A DNA stretch of 64,000 nucleotides from Flavimaribacter sediminis (GCF_019492055.1 NZ_JAICBX010000002.1:434001-498000), one strand, 5' to 3'. Numbered from the stretch's first letter, positions 43,712 to 52,622 are shown. The notes: generated by a model not told the origin, from the sequence alone. Translations and numbers: made by a program.

Positions 43712-44170
43712 TTAGGCTTGGCGGGAATGTGTTTCATTGAGTATGCGGGCGTCGGGGCGGATCTGCGCGCCGGGCGCATAGGCGACGACATCCACTTCTA
43801 GAACGAGTTCGGGAAGCATGAGCGCCACCACCTGCACGCCAGTGCTTGCCGGACGGTGACTGCCAAAAAACTCGTCTCGCACTTCCCAGTATTGTCTCGT
43901 GAAAGTCATGTCTTCCATTGGAGTTGTCAGATAGTTGGTCAGTCTGATTATGGAATTCAGATCACACCCGACCATGCCAAGGCGCCGGCGAACGTTGGTA
44001 AAAATCTGACGCGCTTGCGCCTTTATGTCGCCTGCGCCGACAACTGCTCCATTCTCGTCGAAGGCGACCACACCCGACAGCCAGATGAAGTCACCAGCTT
44101 GCACCAGATGGCACATGGGCTTCGTGGCGTCCCATAGCTGCTTCTCGACGAGAAATTTGGGATCAGTCAT
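43712..44170 (-). CDS. RidA (YjgF/UK114) family protein
   Basis: 152 residues. FIWLSGVVAFDENGAVVGAG, IFTNVRRRLGMVGCDLNSI, RLTNYLTTPMEDM and the arginine-bearing HRPASTGVQVVALMLPELVLEVDVVAY are the family landmarks. RidA proteins deaminate reactive enamines or imines. RutC, a member of this family, plays that part in the uracil-degrading Rut pathway, which matches the RutA-like neighbour 38 bp downstream. Confidence 0.86.
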   Translation of the reverse strand: MTDPKFLVEKQLWDATKPMCHLVQAGDFIWLSGVVAFDENGAVVGAGDIKAQARQIFTNVRRRLGMVGCDLNSIIRLTNYLTTPMEDMTFTRQYWEVRDEFFGSHRPASTGVQVVALMLPELVLEVDVVAYAPGAQIRPDARILNETHSRQA

Positions 44171-44252
44171 GTCCTCTACTCCAAATCCGGCTACCCGTTT
44201 GAAACCAGGGTCTCACCATCCAGTTGCTTTGCCGTGCTTGACCAGCCAACTA

Positions 44253-44792
44253 TCATTTCATGGTCGCTGTCATGCTTCCAAGATGTCTGTACTCTCCGTT
44301 GAAATAAAGAAGAGGTTCTTTTTCCTGGTGATTGCTGGGATAGATTTTCATTACTTGACCTATAACAATGGAATGGTCTCCAGCGCGATGTTCGTTTGCG
44401 ATTTTACAATCCAGAAGCAGCAACGCGCCATCTATCGCGGGGTTCTGGCTCGGCAACATGGACCATTCGACGCCGTCCCACTTGTCAACACCTTTGCGCG
44501 CAAACTGATTTGAAATCGATTGCTGGTTTCGGGTCAGCACATTGACCGAAAACTTTCCGGTTTCGCGAATTCGGGGATAGCTGGATGAAGACCTCATGAC
44601 GCTGAAGGAGATCAGCGGCGGATCCATCGAGACGCTGTGGAACGACTGGCAGGTGAACCCGATCGCTTCGCGCCCATCGTGTCCGGCAATCACTGTAATC
44701 CCGGAGGCGTAGAGCCCAAGCGCACTACGAAATTCGCGAGAATCTATAGCTGGGTCGTGGTGCATTGTGTGCTGAGCTTCAAGATTGTTCAT
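44253..44792 (-). CDS. Flavin reductase family protein (RutF/HpaC-like)
   Basis: 179 residues from ATG 44792, overlapping the stop of the FMN reductase by 4 bp. The split-barrel flavin reductase pattern is clear: FRSALGLYASGITVIAG, GFTCQSFHSVSMDPPLISFSV, FSVNVLTRNQQSISNQFA and the C-terminal PLLYFNGEYRHLG. It provides reduced FMN or FAD using NAD(P)H. RutF of the Rut system is of this family. Having this enzyme plus two SsuE-type reductases in one operon is unusual. Confidence 0.87.
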   Translation of the reverse strand: MNNLEAQHTMHHDPAIDSREFRSALGLYASGITVIAGHDGREAIGFTCQSFHSVSMDPPLISFSVMRSSSSYPRIRETGKFSVNVLTRNQQSISNQFARKGVDKWDGVEWSMLPSQNPAIDGALLLLDCKIANEHRAGDHSIVIGQVMKIYPSNHQEKEPLLYFNGEYRHLGSMTATMK

Positions 44793-45352
44793 GCTGAAAA
44801 CCCTTTTCGCGCTCCTGGATCGCCATTGTCTCTCAGCGATCCTGCGATCGCTGTCAGATCGCCGATATTGGCGGCGTATTGGTCCGCCGCCGCCTGCACG
44901 ATTTCGTCCAGGCGATCCATCTGGTCGATCACAAAGTAGAACCCGCGTCCGGGAACCAATGCGCCAAGCTCCACAAGCAGAGGCGAGAGATTGACTGTCG
45001 GGCCCATGGCGTGGGTGTCGTTCGCGCCTGTCAGGAGCGGAATGGCCACGACGCCGGACAGGCCGTTTGACGGATAGCGGTCCAGAAAGACCTTGAGCAG
45101 GCCGGTATACGTCGCCTTGTAGGTCGGCGAGGCGAAGATGACCACAGTGCTGTCGGCAACCCGCGCGTTGACCGCATCCATTTTCTCGTTGGGCCATTCC
45201 AGGATGACGTCACGGTAGTCGGCAAGATCGATTACATCCGCGTCTTTTGACAGAGAGCCGAACAGTTTGCCGGCCAGCGCCGTCGCTACCTGCAGGGTGC
45301 GCGATTTCGGTTTTGGATTCCCCACGACAATTGACAGTCTGAGCGTCATCAT
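44789..45352 (-). CDS. NADPH-dependent FMN reductase (second paralogue)
   Basis: 187 residues. VVGNPKPKSRTLQVATALA, FASPTYKATYTGLLKVFLDR and AMGPTVNLSPLLVELGALVP are nearly identical to the paralogue at 42016. It is the first gene of the operon. The two copies flank the flavin reductase, RidA and RutA-like genes, suggesting an operon built by duplication or by merging two modules. Confidence 0.87.
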   Translation of the reverse strand: MMTLRLSIVVGNPKPKSRTLQVATALAGKLFGSLSKDADVIDLADYRDVILEWPNEKMDAVNARVADSTVVIFASPTYKATYTGLLKVFLDRYPSNGLSGVVAIPLLTGANDTHAMGPTVNLSPLLVELGALVPGRGFYFVIDQMDRLDEIVQAAADQYAANIGDLTAIAGSLRDNGDPGARKGFSA

Positions 45353-45461
45353 TCCTCACAGCAAGTTTGCAGGAAGTAAGACGTGTCACGACTACGAACG
45401 GGGAAACCCTGCCTTTGGACGCATGACCTCAGCCCGTGCAGACAACAACATGTCCCACAAA

Positions 45462-45507
45462 ACCGAGGTATTTTGGCCCGGCAAAACCCGCACCAAGGTG
45501 TTTTGGC
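45462..45507. repeat. Direct repeat upstream of the RutA-like operon
   Basis: Two copies of ACCRAGGTRTTTTGGC, at 45462-45477 and 45492-45507, 30 bp apart (about three helical turns) and 110-155 bp upstream of the first gene. The spacing suits two operator sites on one face of the helix. No matching regulator is assigned. Confidence 0.45.
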
Positions 45508-45628
45508 TCAGTACGGAATCGGCGAAATTCGCCTTTCACTCAAAAAGCTAGCACCAACCTTGCGATGACGTCAACCGGGCATTCGCCGAATGTCGGTGAG
45601 TAAACTGCCTTGCCGGTTCTGCATGCGC

Positions 45629-46093
45629 TCAAACCGGAAGATAGCTGCTGCTCTTGACCTCTTCCATGACGGCGTAAGTGTGCGTTTCGCGCACGCCGGG
45701 AAGCGGCAGGATCACGTCTGACAGGAACGCGCGGTAGGCGTCCATGCCCGAGACCCGCGCCTTGACCAGATAATCGAAACCCCCGGCCACCATGTGGCAC
45801 TCCATCACGTCGTCGCTGCGCTGCACGGCGCGGGCGAAGGCGTCGAAGGTCTCCGGCGTCGTGCGGTCGAGCTTGACCTGCACGAATACGAGGAGATGGC
45901 GACCGAGTTTCTCTGGCGACAAAACCGCCTGGTATCCCTCGATAAAGCCGTCGCGATGCAATCTCTTGACCCGCTCCGCCGTCGCCGTCGGCGAGAGGCT
46001 GACGCGGTCCGCCAGTTCGATATTGGTCAGCCGACCGTCGCGCTGAAGTGTGCGGAGAATCTTTCGGTCAATCGCGTCTATGCTCTTCATCAC
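45629..46093 (-). CDS. Lrp/AsnC family transcriptional regulator
   Basis: 154 residues; a second ATG lies at 46090. N-terminal helix-turn-helix IDAIDRKILRTLQRDGRLTN, ELADRVSLSPTATAERVKRL and GFIEGYQAVL. C-terminal RAM domain with VMECHMVAGGFDYLVKARVS and the RETHTYAVMEEVK end. Same strand as, and 74 bp downstream of, the proline-racemase-family gene, which it probably regulates in response to an amino acid (inference). Confidence 0.88.
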   Translation of the reverse strand: MMKSIDAIDRKILRTLQRDGRLTNIELADRVSLSPTATAERVKRLHRDGFIEGYQAVLSPEKLGRHLLVFVQVKLDRTTPETFDAFARAVQRSDDVMECHMVAGGFDYLVKARVSGMDAYRAFLSDVILPLPGVRETHTYAVMEEVKSSSYLPV

Positions 46094-46166
46094 ACCGTTA
46101 TTTTTCTATTGCGCCCCTATTATCACTACAACTCGATGCTGATTTAGTGAATGGCGCGATGCGATT

Positions 46167-47210
46167 TCAGAGCTTTTTCCCGAAGGAACGGCCCCAGGTG
46201 TCGCTCAGCCGGTAGCCGTCCGGCCAGGGGTCGTCCGGATCAAGCATATGCTGGTGGGTTCCGGTAATCCAGCCGCGTCCGCTGATCTCCGGGATGATGG
46301 CCGGCCTCGCTCCAACTGTCGTGGCTTCCGCAACGCGGCCGGCGAAATGCGATCCGAGGATCGAGGTCGCGGTGAAGCGGTCTCCGACCTGCATTTGTCC
46401 CCGCGCACAGAGCAGCGCCATACGGGCGGATACGGCGGTCCCGGTGGGAGACCGGTCGATCTTGCCTGGCCGGATGGCGACGGCTGACAGCGCCTCAAGA
46501 CCGTCTGCGCCCTCGGTCAGCGGCCCTGCAAACAGGCAGAAGGAGATATGGCGCCATTCGGGAAGCTCCGGGTGTTCGAACCCGATTTGCGCATTGGCGG
46601 CGTCGCTGATCCGCATGCCGAGATCGGCCAGATGATGCGCCTCGTCCGCCACGAGACCAAACCCGAGAGCGGCGGCGTCGACCACGACGAAACTGTCTCC
46701 TCCATAGGCCGTGTCGACTGTCAGCGTGGGAAGGCGCTCCACTTCCAGAGGCGCGTCGAGCCGTCCCGCGAAGGACGCGACATTGCGAATGTGGATGCGC
46801 TCCGCCTTGCCGTTGCGGCATTCCGCCCGCACGCGCACGAGCCCGCCGGGCGCTTCGAGCGTAAGAAGGGTTTCCGGTTCCCGCATCGCGATGACGCCGC
46901 TGTCGAGCAAGACAGTCGACACGCATATCGAATTGGAGCCGGACATGGGAGGCGTATCCTCGGGCTCCATGATGATGAAGCCCATCTGCGCCTCCGGATG
47001 CTTCGGCGGGACCAGCAGATTGACATGGCGAAAGACGCCGCCGCGCGGTTCGTTGAGCACGAAATTGCGCAAGGTTCCGTCAGTCTCGATCCAGTTGCGC
47101 TGCTCCCACAGCGTCTCGCCCGGCGGCGGGGCGACGCCCCCGACAATGACGTCGCCGACCTCGCCCTCCGCGTGACAGGAAACAACATGAATTGTTTTCG
47201 TACTGCGCAT
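46167..47210 (-). CDS. Proline racemase family protein with both catalytic cysteines replaced
   Basis: 347 residues from ATG 47210; in-frame starts upstream extend the frame without similarity. [39 protein letters not shown] and [18 protein letters not shown] are the family blocks. Proline racemase has Cys in both MCGH and SPCGTG. Here the positions are Ser90 and Thr256. Cys/Thr pairs mark trans-3-hydroxyproline dehydratases and Ser/Cys pairs occur in some hydroxyproline epimerases, so this Ser/Thr member is probably a dehydratase-like or other non-racemising enzyme, not proline racemase. Confidence 0.8.
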   Translation of the reverse strand: MRSTKTIHVVSCHAEGEVGDVIVGGVAPPPGETLWEQRNWIETDGTLRNFVLNEPRGGVFRHVNLLVPPKHPEAQMGFIIMEPEDTPPMSGSNSICVSTVLLDSGVIAMREPETLLTLEAPGGLVRVRAECRNGKAERIHIRNVASFAGRLDAPLEVERLPTLTVDTAYGGDSFVVVDAAALGFGLVADEAHHLADLGMRISDAANAQIGFEHPELPEWRHISFCLFAGPLTEGADGLEALSAVAIRPGKIDRSPTGTAVSARMALLCARGQMQVGDRFTATSILGSHFAGRVAEATTVGARPAIIPEISGRGWITGTHQHMLDPDDPWPDGYRLSDTWGRSFGKKL

Positions 47211-47426
47211 GAGGCGAGCATACCCGGATATCGCCATGAATCGAACGGATTCAGAAGCATCATTCGAAGCAGCTTGAGAAACAAAGGCTTCGAGGCAATT
47301 GTTTGGCGGCGTTCCTTGCATCCGGCGGCGGTTCATGCCTCTGTTAAGTTTCGGGTGTAAAATCCCGCACAGCATCCTGCCTCACACATTCTCACCGCCG
47401 ACCTGCGAATTACCGGACAAACATTC

Positions 47427-49214
47427 ATGAATTTCGTCAATAAGAGCCAATCGCCGACATCTTCCAATTCTAACGCGAAGATCGACGACGATCCCGGCGT
47501 CGAATCCTACCGCACTATCGACCGCATGCAGGAAGCCATGCTCGGCCGGCTGACCGGGGGATTGTCGCCTGCGGCCCTCGCGCTTGCCTTCTGCGACTGG
47601 TCCCTCCATCTGGCCGCGGCTCCTGGCAAACGGATGGAACTTGCAGAGAAGGGATGGCGCGGCGCTGCACGATTCGGCGAGCATTTGATGAGCGGAAGCC
47701 CGGATACCCCCGGGGGGGCAGCCCCCATACCCGGAGATCATCGATTTGACGGCGACCACTGGAGCAAACAGCCCTACGCCACGATGACCCAGGCCTTTCT
47801 CCTGACCCAGCAATGGTGGAACAGCGCCACGCGCGCGGTGCCAGGCGTCAGTCCCCACAGCGAGGAGGTTGTGTCGTTTGCGACCCGCCAGATGCTCGAC
47901 ATTTTTTCTCCCTCCAACAACCCTTTCACCAATCCGAAAGTCATTGACAGAACGATCGAGACCAGCGGCCGAAACCTCGTTGAGGGCTTCCAGAACTACA
48001 TGGCGGATTTCGCCCGCCAGGCGGCGAGCGACAAGCCCGTCGGGGCGGAGGACTTCGTTCCGGGAAAGAACGTCGCCGTGACGCCAGGCAAGGTGGTGTT
48101 TCGCAATCACCTTATCGAACTGATCCAGTATGCTCCGCAGACCGACGAAGTGCTGGCGGAACCGATCCTGATCGTGCCGGCGTGGATCATGAAATACTAT
48201 ATACTCGACCTGTCTCCGGAAAATTCCCTCGTACGTTATCTGGTCAGCCGCGGGCACACGGTCTTCTGCATCTCCTGGCGCAATCCCGACGAGGAAGACC
48301 GCGACCTGACGATGGAGGATTATCGCAAATCGGGCGTGATGGCGGCTATCGACGCGATCAGCGTCATTGCGCCGGAACGCAAGATCCATGCGGCAGGCTA
48401 CTGCCTCGGCGGCACGCTGCTTTCGATTGCAGCCGCGGCGATGGGGAGAGTTCGCGACGACCGGCTGGCCTCGGTGACGCTGCTCGCGGCCCAGACCGAT
48501 TTCACCGAACCCGGCGAGCTGGCGCTTTTCATCGATCATAGCCAGATGAACCTGCTGGAAAGCATGATGTGGGACCGGGGCTATCTCTCCGCCGACCAGA
48601 TGGCCGGCGCCTTCCAGATGCTGCGAAGCAACGATCTCGTCTGGTCGCACCTGGTGCAGGATTACATGATGGGCGAGCGCACGCCGATGATCGATCTGAT
48701 GGCCTGGAATGCGGACACGACGCGCATGCCCTATCGCATGCACGCCGAATATCTGGAGAAACTCTACATCAACAATCAGCTGGCCGGCGGCCATTTCATG
48801 GTGGACGGCCGCCCGGCCGTTCTTGAAAACATCCGCTTGCCGATGTTCGTCGTCGGCACGGAAAAGGACCATGTCGCGCCCTGGCGCTCGGTCTACAAGA
48901 TCCACCTGTTGACGGATACAGAAACCACCTTCGTGCTGACCAGCGGTGGACACAACGCCGGAATCGTCAGCGAACCCGGCCATCCGCATCGTCATTACCG
49001 CATTGCACAAAAAAACATTGACGATCCGCTGCTCGGTCCTGAAGAATGGGCGGCGTCTGCGCCGAGTAAAGAAGGTTCCTGGTGGGAGGCATGGAGCAAC
49101 TGGTTGACTGAGCACTCATCGAGCGAAAGGGTTGGACCGCCACAGCTGTCCCCCGACGCCGAGGACTCAGCGCTGCTCTGCGACGCGCCTGGCGTCTATG
49201 TCTTCCAACAATGA
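47427..49214 (+). CDS. phaC: Polyhydroxyalkanoate synthase (class I PhaC)
   Basis: 595 residues, normal for class I. N-terminal domain with DHRFDGDHWSKQPYATMTQA and the FTNPKVIDRTIETSGRNLVEG stretch. Alpha/beta-hydrolase core with the lipase-box variant GYCLGG (Cys326), and the later aspartate (VGTEKDHVAPW) and histidine (SGGHNAGIV) of the catalytic triad. Polymerises 3-hydroxyacyl-CoA into storage polyester. The C-terminal WWEAWSNWL is typical. It is followed 7 bp later by the MaoC/PTA gene, so the operon may link polyester and acetyl-phosphate metabolism. Confidence 0.93.
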   Translation: MNFVNKSQSPTSSNSNAKIDDDPGVESYRTIDRMQEAMLGRLTGGLSPAALALAFCDWSLHLAAAPGKRMELAEKGWRGAARFGEHLMSGSPDTPGGAAPIPGDHRFDGDHWSKQPYATMTQAFLLTQQWWNSATRAVPGVSPHSEEVVSFATRQMLDIFSPSNNPFTNPKVIDRTIETSGRNLVEGFQNYMADFARQAASDKPVGAEDFVPGKNVAVTPGKVVFRNHLIELIQYAPQTDEVLAEPILIVPAWIMKYYILDLSPENSLVRYLVSRGHTVFCISWRNPDEEDRDLTMEDYRKSGVMAAIDAISVIAPERKIHAAGYCLGGTLLSIAAAAMGRVRDDRLASVTLLAAQTDFTEPGELALFIDHSQMNLLESMMWDRGYLSADQMAGAFQMLRSNDLVWSHLVQDYMMGERTPMIDLMAWNADTTRMPYRMHAEYLEKLYINNQLAGGHFMVDGRPAVLENIRLPMFVVGTEKDHVAPWRSVYKIHLLTDTETTFVLTSGGHNAGIVSEPGHPHRHYRIAQKNIDDPLLGPEEWAASAPSKEGSWWEAWSNWLTEHSSSERVGPPQLSPDAEDSALLCDAPGVYVFQQ

Positions 49215-49221
49215 GGGATCG

Positions 49222-50628
49222 ATGGACAAGGAATTTCTGAGAAACCGAACCTTCGACGAGCTCCAGCCCGGCGACAGCGCCTCCATGGTTCGCATCGTCG
49301 GACGCGACGACATCGATCTCTTCGCCGCTGTTTCCGGAGACGTCAATCCGGCGCATCTGGACGCAACCTTTGCAGCCACAGACCTGTTCGGTCATATCGT
49401 GGCGCATGGCATGTGGACGGCGGCGCTGATTTCCGCCGTGCTCGGAACGAAACTGCCAGGACCTGGCACCATCTATCTTGGCCAGGACCTCAAGTTTCTG
49501 AAGCCTGTATCGCCCGGAGACACGGTGACGGCTTCGGTCAAGGTGCGCGAGAAGAAAGACGGCAAGCGGATCGTCATCCTCGATACCGAATGCACCAACC
49601 AGGATGGCGAGCAGGTGCTTTCGGGAGCCGCCACCGTGATCGCGCCGGACACCATCATCGAATGGCCGCGGACAACCCTGCCGGATGTTTCGCTGCGCCG
49701 GCATGACCGCTTTGACGGCTACGTGAAGCAGGCCCGCGACTCCGGCATCGTCTCGGCTGCGATCGTGCATCCCTGTTCTCCGGAGGCGTTGATCGCGGCC
49801 ATCGAAGTCTACGAGCAAAAGTTGCTCGAGCCCGTGCTCGTCGGCCCGGAAGCCAGGATCAAGGCGGCTGCTGAAGCCGCCCAGGTTTCAATCGACCACC
49901 TTGTGATCGAGGACACGCCGCACAGCCATGCGGCGGCCGAACGCGCAGTGGAAATGGCGTCGACCGGACGGGTCGGCATGCTGGTCAAGGGCAGCCTCCA
50001 CACCGACGAACTCCTGTCGGCGGTTGTGGCGCGTGGTTCGCCGCTTCGCACCGAGCGGCGCGTCAGCCATGTCTACGCGATCGACGTCCCGTCCTATGCA
50101 AAGCCTCTCGTCATCACCGACGCCGCAGTCAACATCCAGCCCGATCTCAACGACAAGATGGACATTTGCCAGAATGCGATCGATTTCCTGCTCCGGCTTG
50201 GATATGAAGAGCCGCTGGTCGCCGTGCTGGCCGCCGTTGAAACGGTCAACGAAAAAATGCAGGCGACGCTCGACGCCGCTGCGCTGACCGTAATGGCGGC
50301 CCGGGGTCAAATCACCGGCGCGAAGGTGGACGGCCCCCTTGCCTTCGACAACGCGATCAGCCCGGACGCCGCCAAAACAAAGGGCATCGTTTCACCAGTC
50401 GCCGGCAAGGCGGATATACTCCTTGTGCCGGATCTGGAGTCCGGCAACATGCTGGCCAAGCAACTGATCTACTTCACGGGCGCCACCGCCGCAGGCCTGG
50501 TGCTGGGCGCGCGCGTGCCGATCGTGCTGACCAGCCGCGCCGATTCCGTCGTCACCCGGATTGCGTCGGCGGCGCTTGCAAAGCTCGTCAGCGTCAGGGA
50601 CCCACTCACAAGGATAGCTGCAGAATGA
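49222..50628 (+). CDS. Bifunctional MaoC enoyl-CoA hydratase / phosphate acetyl(butyryl)transferase
   Basis: 468 residues. Residues about 1-140 form a MaoC-type hot-dog hydratase domain (DIDLFAAVSGDVNPAHLD and HGMWTAALISAVLG). Residues about 150-468 form a PTA/PTB domain (HPCSPEALIAAIEVYEQKLLEPVLVG, GRVGMLVKGSLHTDELL, TDAAVNIQPDLNDKMDICQNA). Such fusions are known in rhizobia, usually next to ackA and fabI. Here fabI follows (4-bp overlap) but ackA is absent. May supply (R)-3-hydroxyacyl-CoA and interconvert acyl-CoA with acyl phosphate (inference). Confidence 0.88.
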   Translation: MDKEFLRNRTFDELQPGDSASMVRIVGRDDIDLFAAVSGDVNPAHLDATFAATDLFGHIVAHGMWTAALISAVLGTKLPGPGTIYLGQDLKFLKPVSPGDTVTASVKVREKKDGKRIVILDTECTNQDGEQVLSGAATVIAPDTIIEWPRTTLPDVSLRRHDRFDGYVKQARDSGIVSAAIVHPCSPEALIAAIEVYEQKLLEPVLVGPEARIKAAAEAAQVSIDHLVIEDTPHSHAAAERAVEMASTGRVGMLVKGSLHTDELLSAVVARGSPLRTERRVSHVYAIDVPSYAKPLVITDAAVNIQPDLNDKMDICQNAIDFLLRLGYEEPLVAVLAAVETVNEKMQATLDAAALTVMAARGQITGAKVDGPLAFDNAISPDAAKTKGIVSPVAGKADILLVPDLESGNMLAKQLIYFTGATAAGLVLGARVPIVLTSRADSVVTRIASAALAKLVSVRDPLTRIAAE

Positions 50629-51389
50629 CCAATCTTGCGGGAAAGCGCGGCCTCGTCGTCGGCATCGCAAACCAGCACAGCATAGCCACCGGTTGCGCAA
50701 AGGCGTTCCACGCCGCCGGCGCGGAACTTGCCGTCACCTATCTGAACGAGAAGGCGAAGCCCTATGTGGCGCCAATCGCCGAGGCTCTGGAAGCCCCGAT
50801 TTTCGTTCCCTGCGACGTGCGATCGCCGGGACAGCTTGAGACGGTGTTCGACGCGATCGAGCAGACCTGGGGCCAGCTTGATTTTCTGCTGCACTCCATC
50901 GCCTTTGCGCCGCGCGAAGATCTCCAGACCAGTGTCGTCAACAGCTCGCCGGAAGGCTTTGCGCTGGCCATGGACGTGTCATGCCATTCTTTCCTGCGCA
51001 TGGCGAAGCTCGCAATTCCGCTGATGAAGGACGGCGGCAGCCTGCTGACTGTCAGCTTCTACGGCGCCGACAGGGTGGTCGAACATTACAATTTGATGGG
51101 TCCGGTGAAGGCGGCGCTGGAATCCAGCGTTCGATATCTGGCGGCGGATCTCGCCGATCACGGCATTCGGGCGAACGCAATTTCGGCTGGTCCGATCGCA
51201 ACCCGCGCCGCTTCGGGCATCGACCGCTTCGATGCGCTTCTGGACGAGGTTCGGGCCCGCACGCCCGCAAATCGCCTGGTGACGATCGAGGACGTCGGTA
51301 AAGTTGCGGCATTCCTCGCCAGCGACGACGGCGCGTCCATGACGGGCTCGGTGGTCTATTCGGACAACGGCTTCCACACGGTCGCCTGA
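50625..51389 (+). CDS. fabI: Enoyl-[acyl-carrier-protein] reductase (NADH)
   Basis: 254 residues. FabI features within the SDR fold: GIANQHSIATGCAKAFHAAGA, LLHSIAFAPREDL, the FYGADRVVEHYNLMGPVKAALE active site with Y-x6-K, and NAISAGPIATRAASGI. Reduces trans-2-enoyl-ACP in fatty acid synthesis. In an operon with phaC and the PTA fusion it is probably a second, specialised FabI rather than the housekeeping copy; rhizobia often have two. Confidence 0.9.
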   Translation: MTNLAGKRGLVVGIANQHSIATGCAKAFHAAGAELAVTYLNEKAKPYVAPIAEALEAPIFVPCDVRSPGQLETVFDAIEQTWGQLDFLLHSIAFAPREDLQTSVVNSSPEGFALAMDVSCHSFLRMAKLAIPLMKDGGSLLTVSFYGADRVVEHYNLMGPVKAALESSVRYLAADLADHGIRANAISAGPIATRAASGIDRFDALLDEVRARTPANRLVTIEDVGKVAAFLASDDGASMTGSVVYSDNGFHTVA

Positions 51390-51398
51390 CGGTCAAAT

Positions 51399-51878
51399 TC
51401 AGCGATCATCGGTTTCGACGAGGCGTCCAAGAAGCTGCAGCAATGTTTGCTGCTCCTCCGGGTTCAACGACGCGAGCGTCTGCGCAGAGCTTTCGATTTC
51501 CAGCGGAATGAGCCTCGCGACCAGGCTCCGGCCCTGCTCTGAAAAATCGACGACCAGACGACGCGCGTCATCCGGCGCCGACCGGGTTTCAAGCAGACTG
51601 CGGCGTTTCAACCGCTGCACGACGTCGCGAATATTGGCGGGCTCCATGCCCACCAGCCGACCAAGCCGGTTCTGCGACATCGATCCGCGCTCATAAAGTC
51701 GCGCCATGACGCTGAACTGCGCCGGGGTCAGACCATGGTCCGCAATGCGCCGGAGCAGATTTCCGCTGGCGCGCTGATAGGCGCAACGCAGCAGAAAGCC
51801 TATCTGGCCGTCGAGAGTGTAATCGGACAACGCCGCATCAGCGCCATTGGGCGTAGCGGCCGTTTTTTCAGTCGACAT
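51399..51878 (-). CDS. MarR family transcriptional regulator
   Basis: 159 residues. Winged helix: GLTPAQFSVMARLYERGSMS, QNRLGRLVGMEPANIRDVVQ and RLKRRSLLETRSAPDDARRL. The start lies inside the 3' end of the nitroreductase gene (11-bp overlap), so the two are cotranscribed. A perfect 30-bp palindrome in front of the nitroreductase gene is the obvious operator, giving a self-regulated detoxification unit. Confidence 0.9.
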   Translation of the reverse strand: MSTEKTAATPNGADAALSDYTLDGQIGFLLRCAYQRASGNLLRRIADHGLTPAQFSVMARLYERGSMSQNRLGRLVGMEPANIRDVVQRLKRRSLLETRSAPDDARRLVVDFSEQGRSLVARLIPLEIESSAQTLASLNPEEQQTLLQLLGRLVETDDR

Positions 51879-52614
51879 TGCTTTCGTCGCGATACATCAC
51901 CTTGTGACGGGTGCGAGCGATCCACTCATCGATTTCCGCGTCGGTCATGAAATGCGACTGGTCGAACCGGTTCCAGTTGACGACCTCATCGAGTTTCTTC
52001 TTCCAGCGCTTGTATGGTTTCTTGGCGGCGGGGCCAAAGCACATGATATCGAGCACGGAGAGTTCTTCCGGAATTCCCAGCAACGGCTTCATGGCCTTCT
52101 GCGCCGCTTCCTGGCCGATTGCGGTCACCCACCAGACATTGTAACCGAGCGCGGCGGCGGCGAGATGCGCCGACATGGTTGCGGCCGCGACGCTTTGCAG
52201 CAGAATGCGCTCGGCGTTCTCCTTGTACATCTTGTCGAGATCCGATCCGTCATTAAGGACGGGAAACGCCTTCGTCCAGCGGAAATCGCTGGCGACAACG
52301 ATCAGGCCCGGCGAGGTGGCGAGCCCGCGATAATCCGGCGTCGGAAACTTCATCTTCAGCTTTGCGCGGGCGACCTGCTCGGCCCGGAAATATTCCATGA
52401 TCTCGTTCTTGAGCGCCTGGTCCGTCACCACGATGAAATGCCAGGGCTGGGCGTTGGCGCCGGACGGCGCGTGCCGCGCAGCTTCCAGAATCATCTCGTA
52501 GTGGTCTTTCGGAACAACGTAGTCCGGGTCGAACGCCCGCACCGTCATGCGTCTTTCGACAACGTCCATCAAAGCGTCGTAACGGCTGCGCTCGGACTCT
52601 ATCGCCTGTGACAT
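51868..52614 (-). CDS. Nitroreductase family protein
   Basis: 248 residues from ATG 52614, with GGAGGAG at 52618-52624. FMN-dependent nitroreductase fold: VVERRMTVRAFDPDYVVPKD, ILEAARHAPSGANAQPWHFIVV, SVAAATMSAHLAAAALGYNVWWV and VLDIMCFGPAAKKPYKRWKK. Reduces quinones, nitro-compounds or similar using NAD(P)H; the substrate is unknown. Upstream member of an operon with marR. Confidence 0.87.
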   Translation of the reverse strand: MSQAIESERSRYDALMDVVERRMTVRAFDPDYVVPKDHYEMILEAARHAPSGANAQPWHFIVVTDQALKNEIMEYFRAEQVARAKLKMKFPTPDYRGLATSPGLIVVASDFRWTKAFPVLNDGSDLDKMYKENAERILLQSVAAATMSAHLAAAALGYNVWWVTAIGQEAAQKAMKPLLGIPEELSVLDIMCFGPAAKKPYKRWKKKLDEVVNWNRFDQSHFMTDAEIDEWIARTRHKVMYRDESNVD

Positions 52615-52622
52615 GAACTCCT

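Noticed and set aside
47382-49115. Long minus-strand frame opposite phaC
   Set aside because: It is a complement of the PhaC coding frame with no motif or ribosome-binding site.
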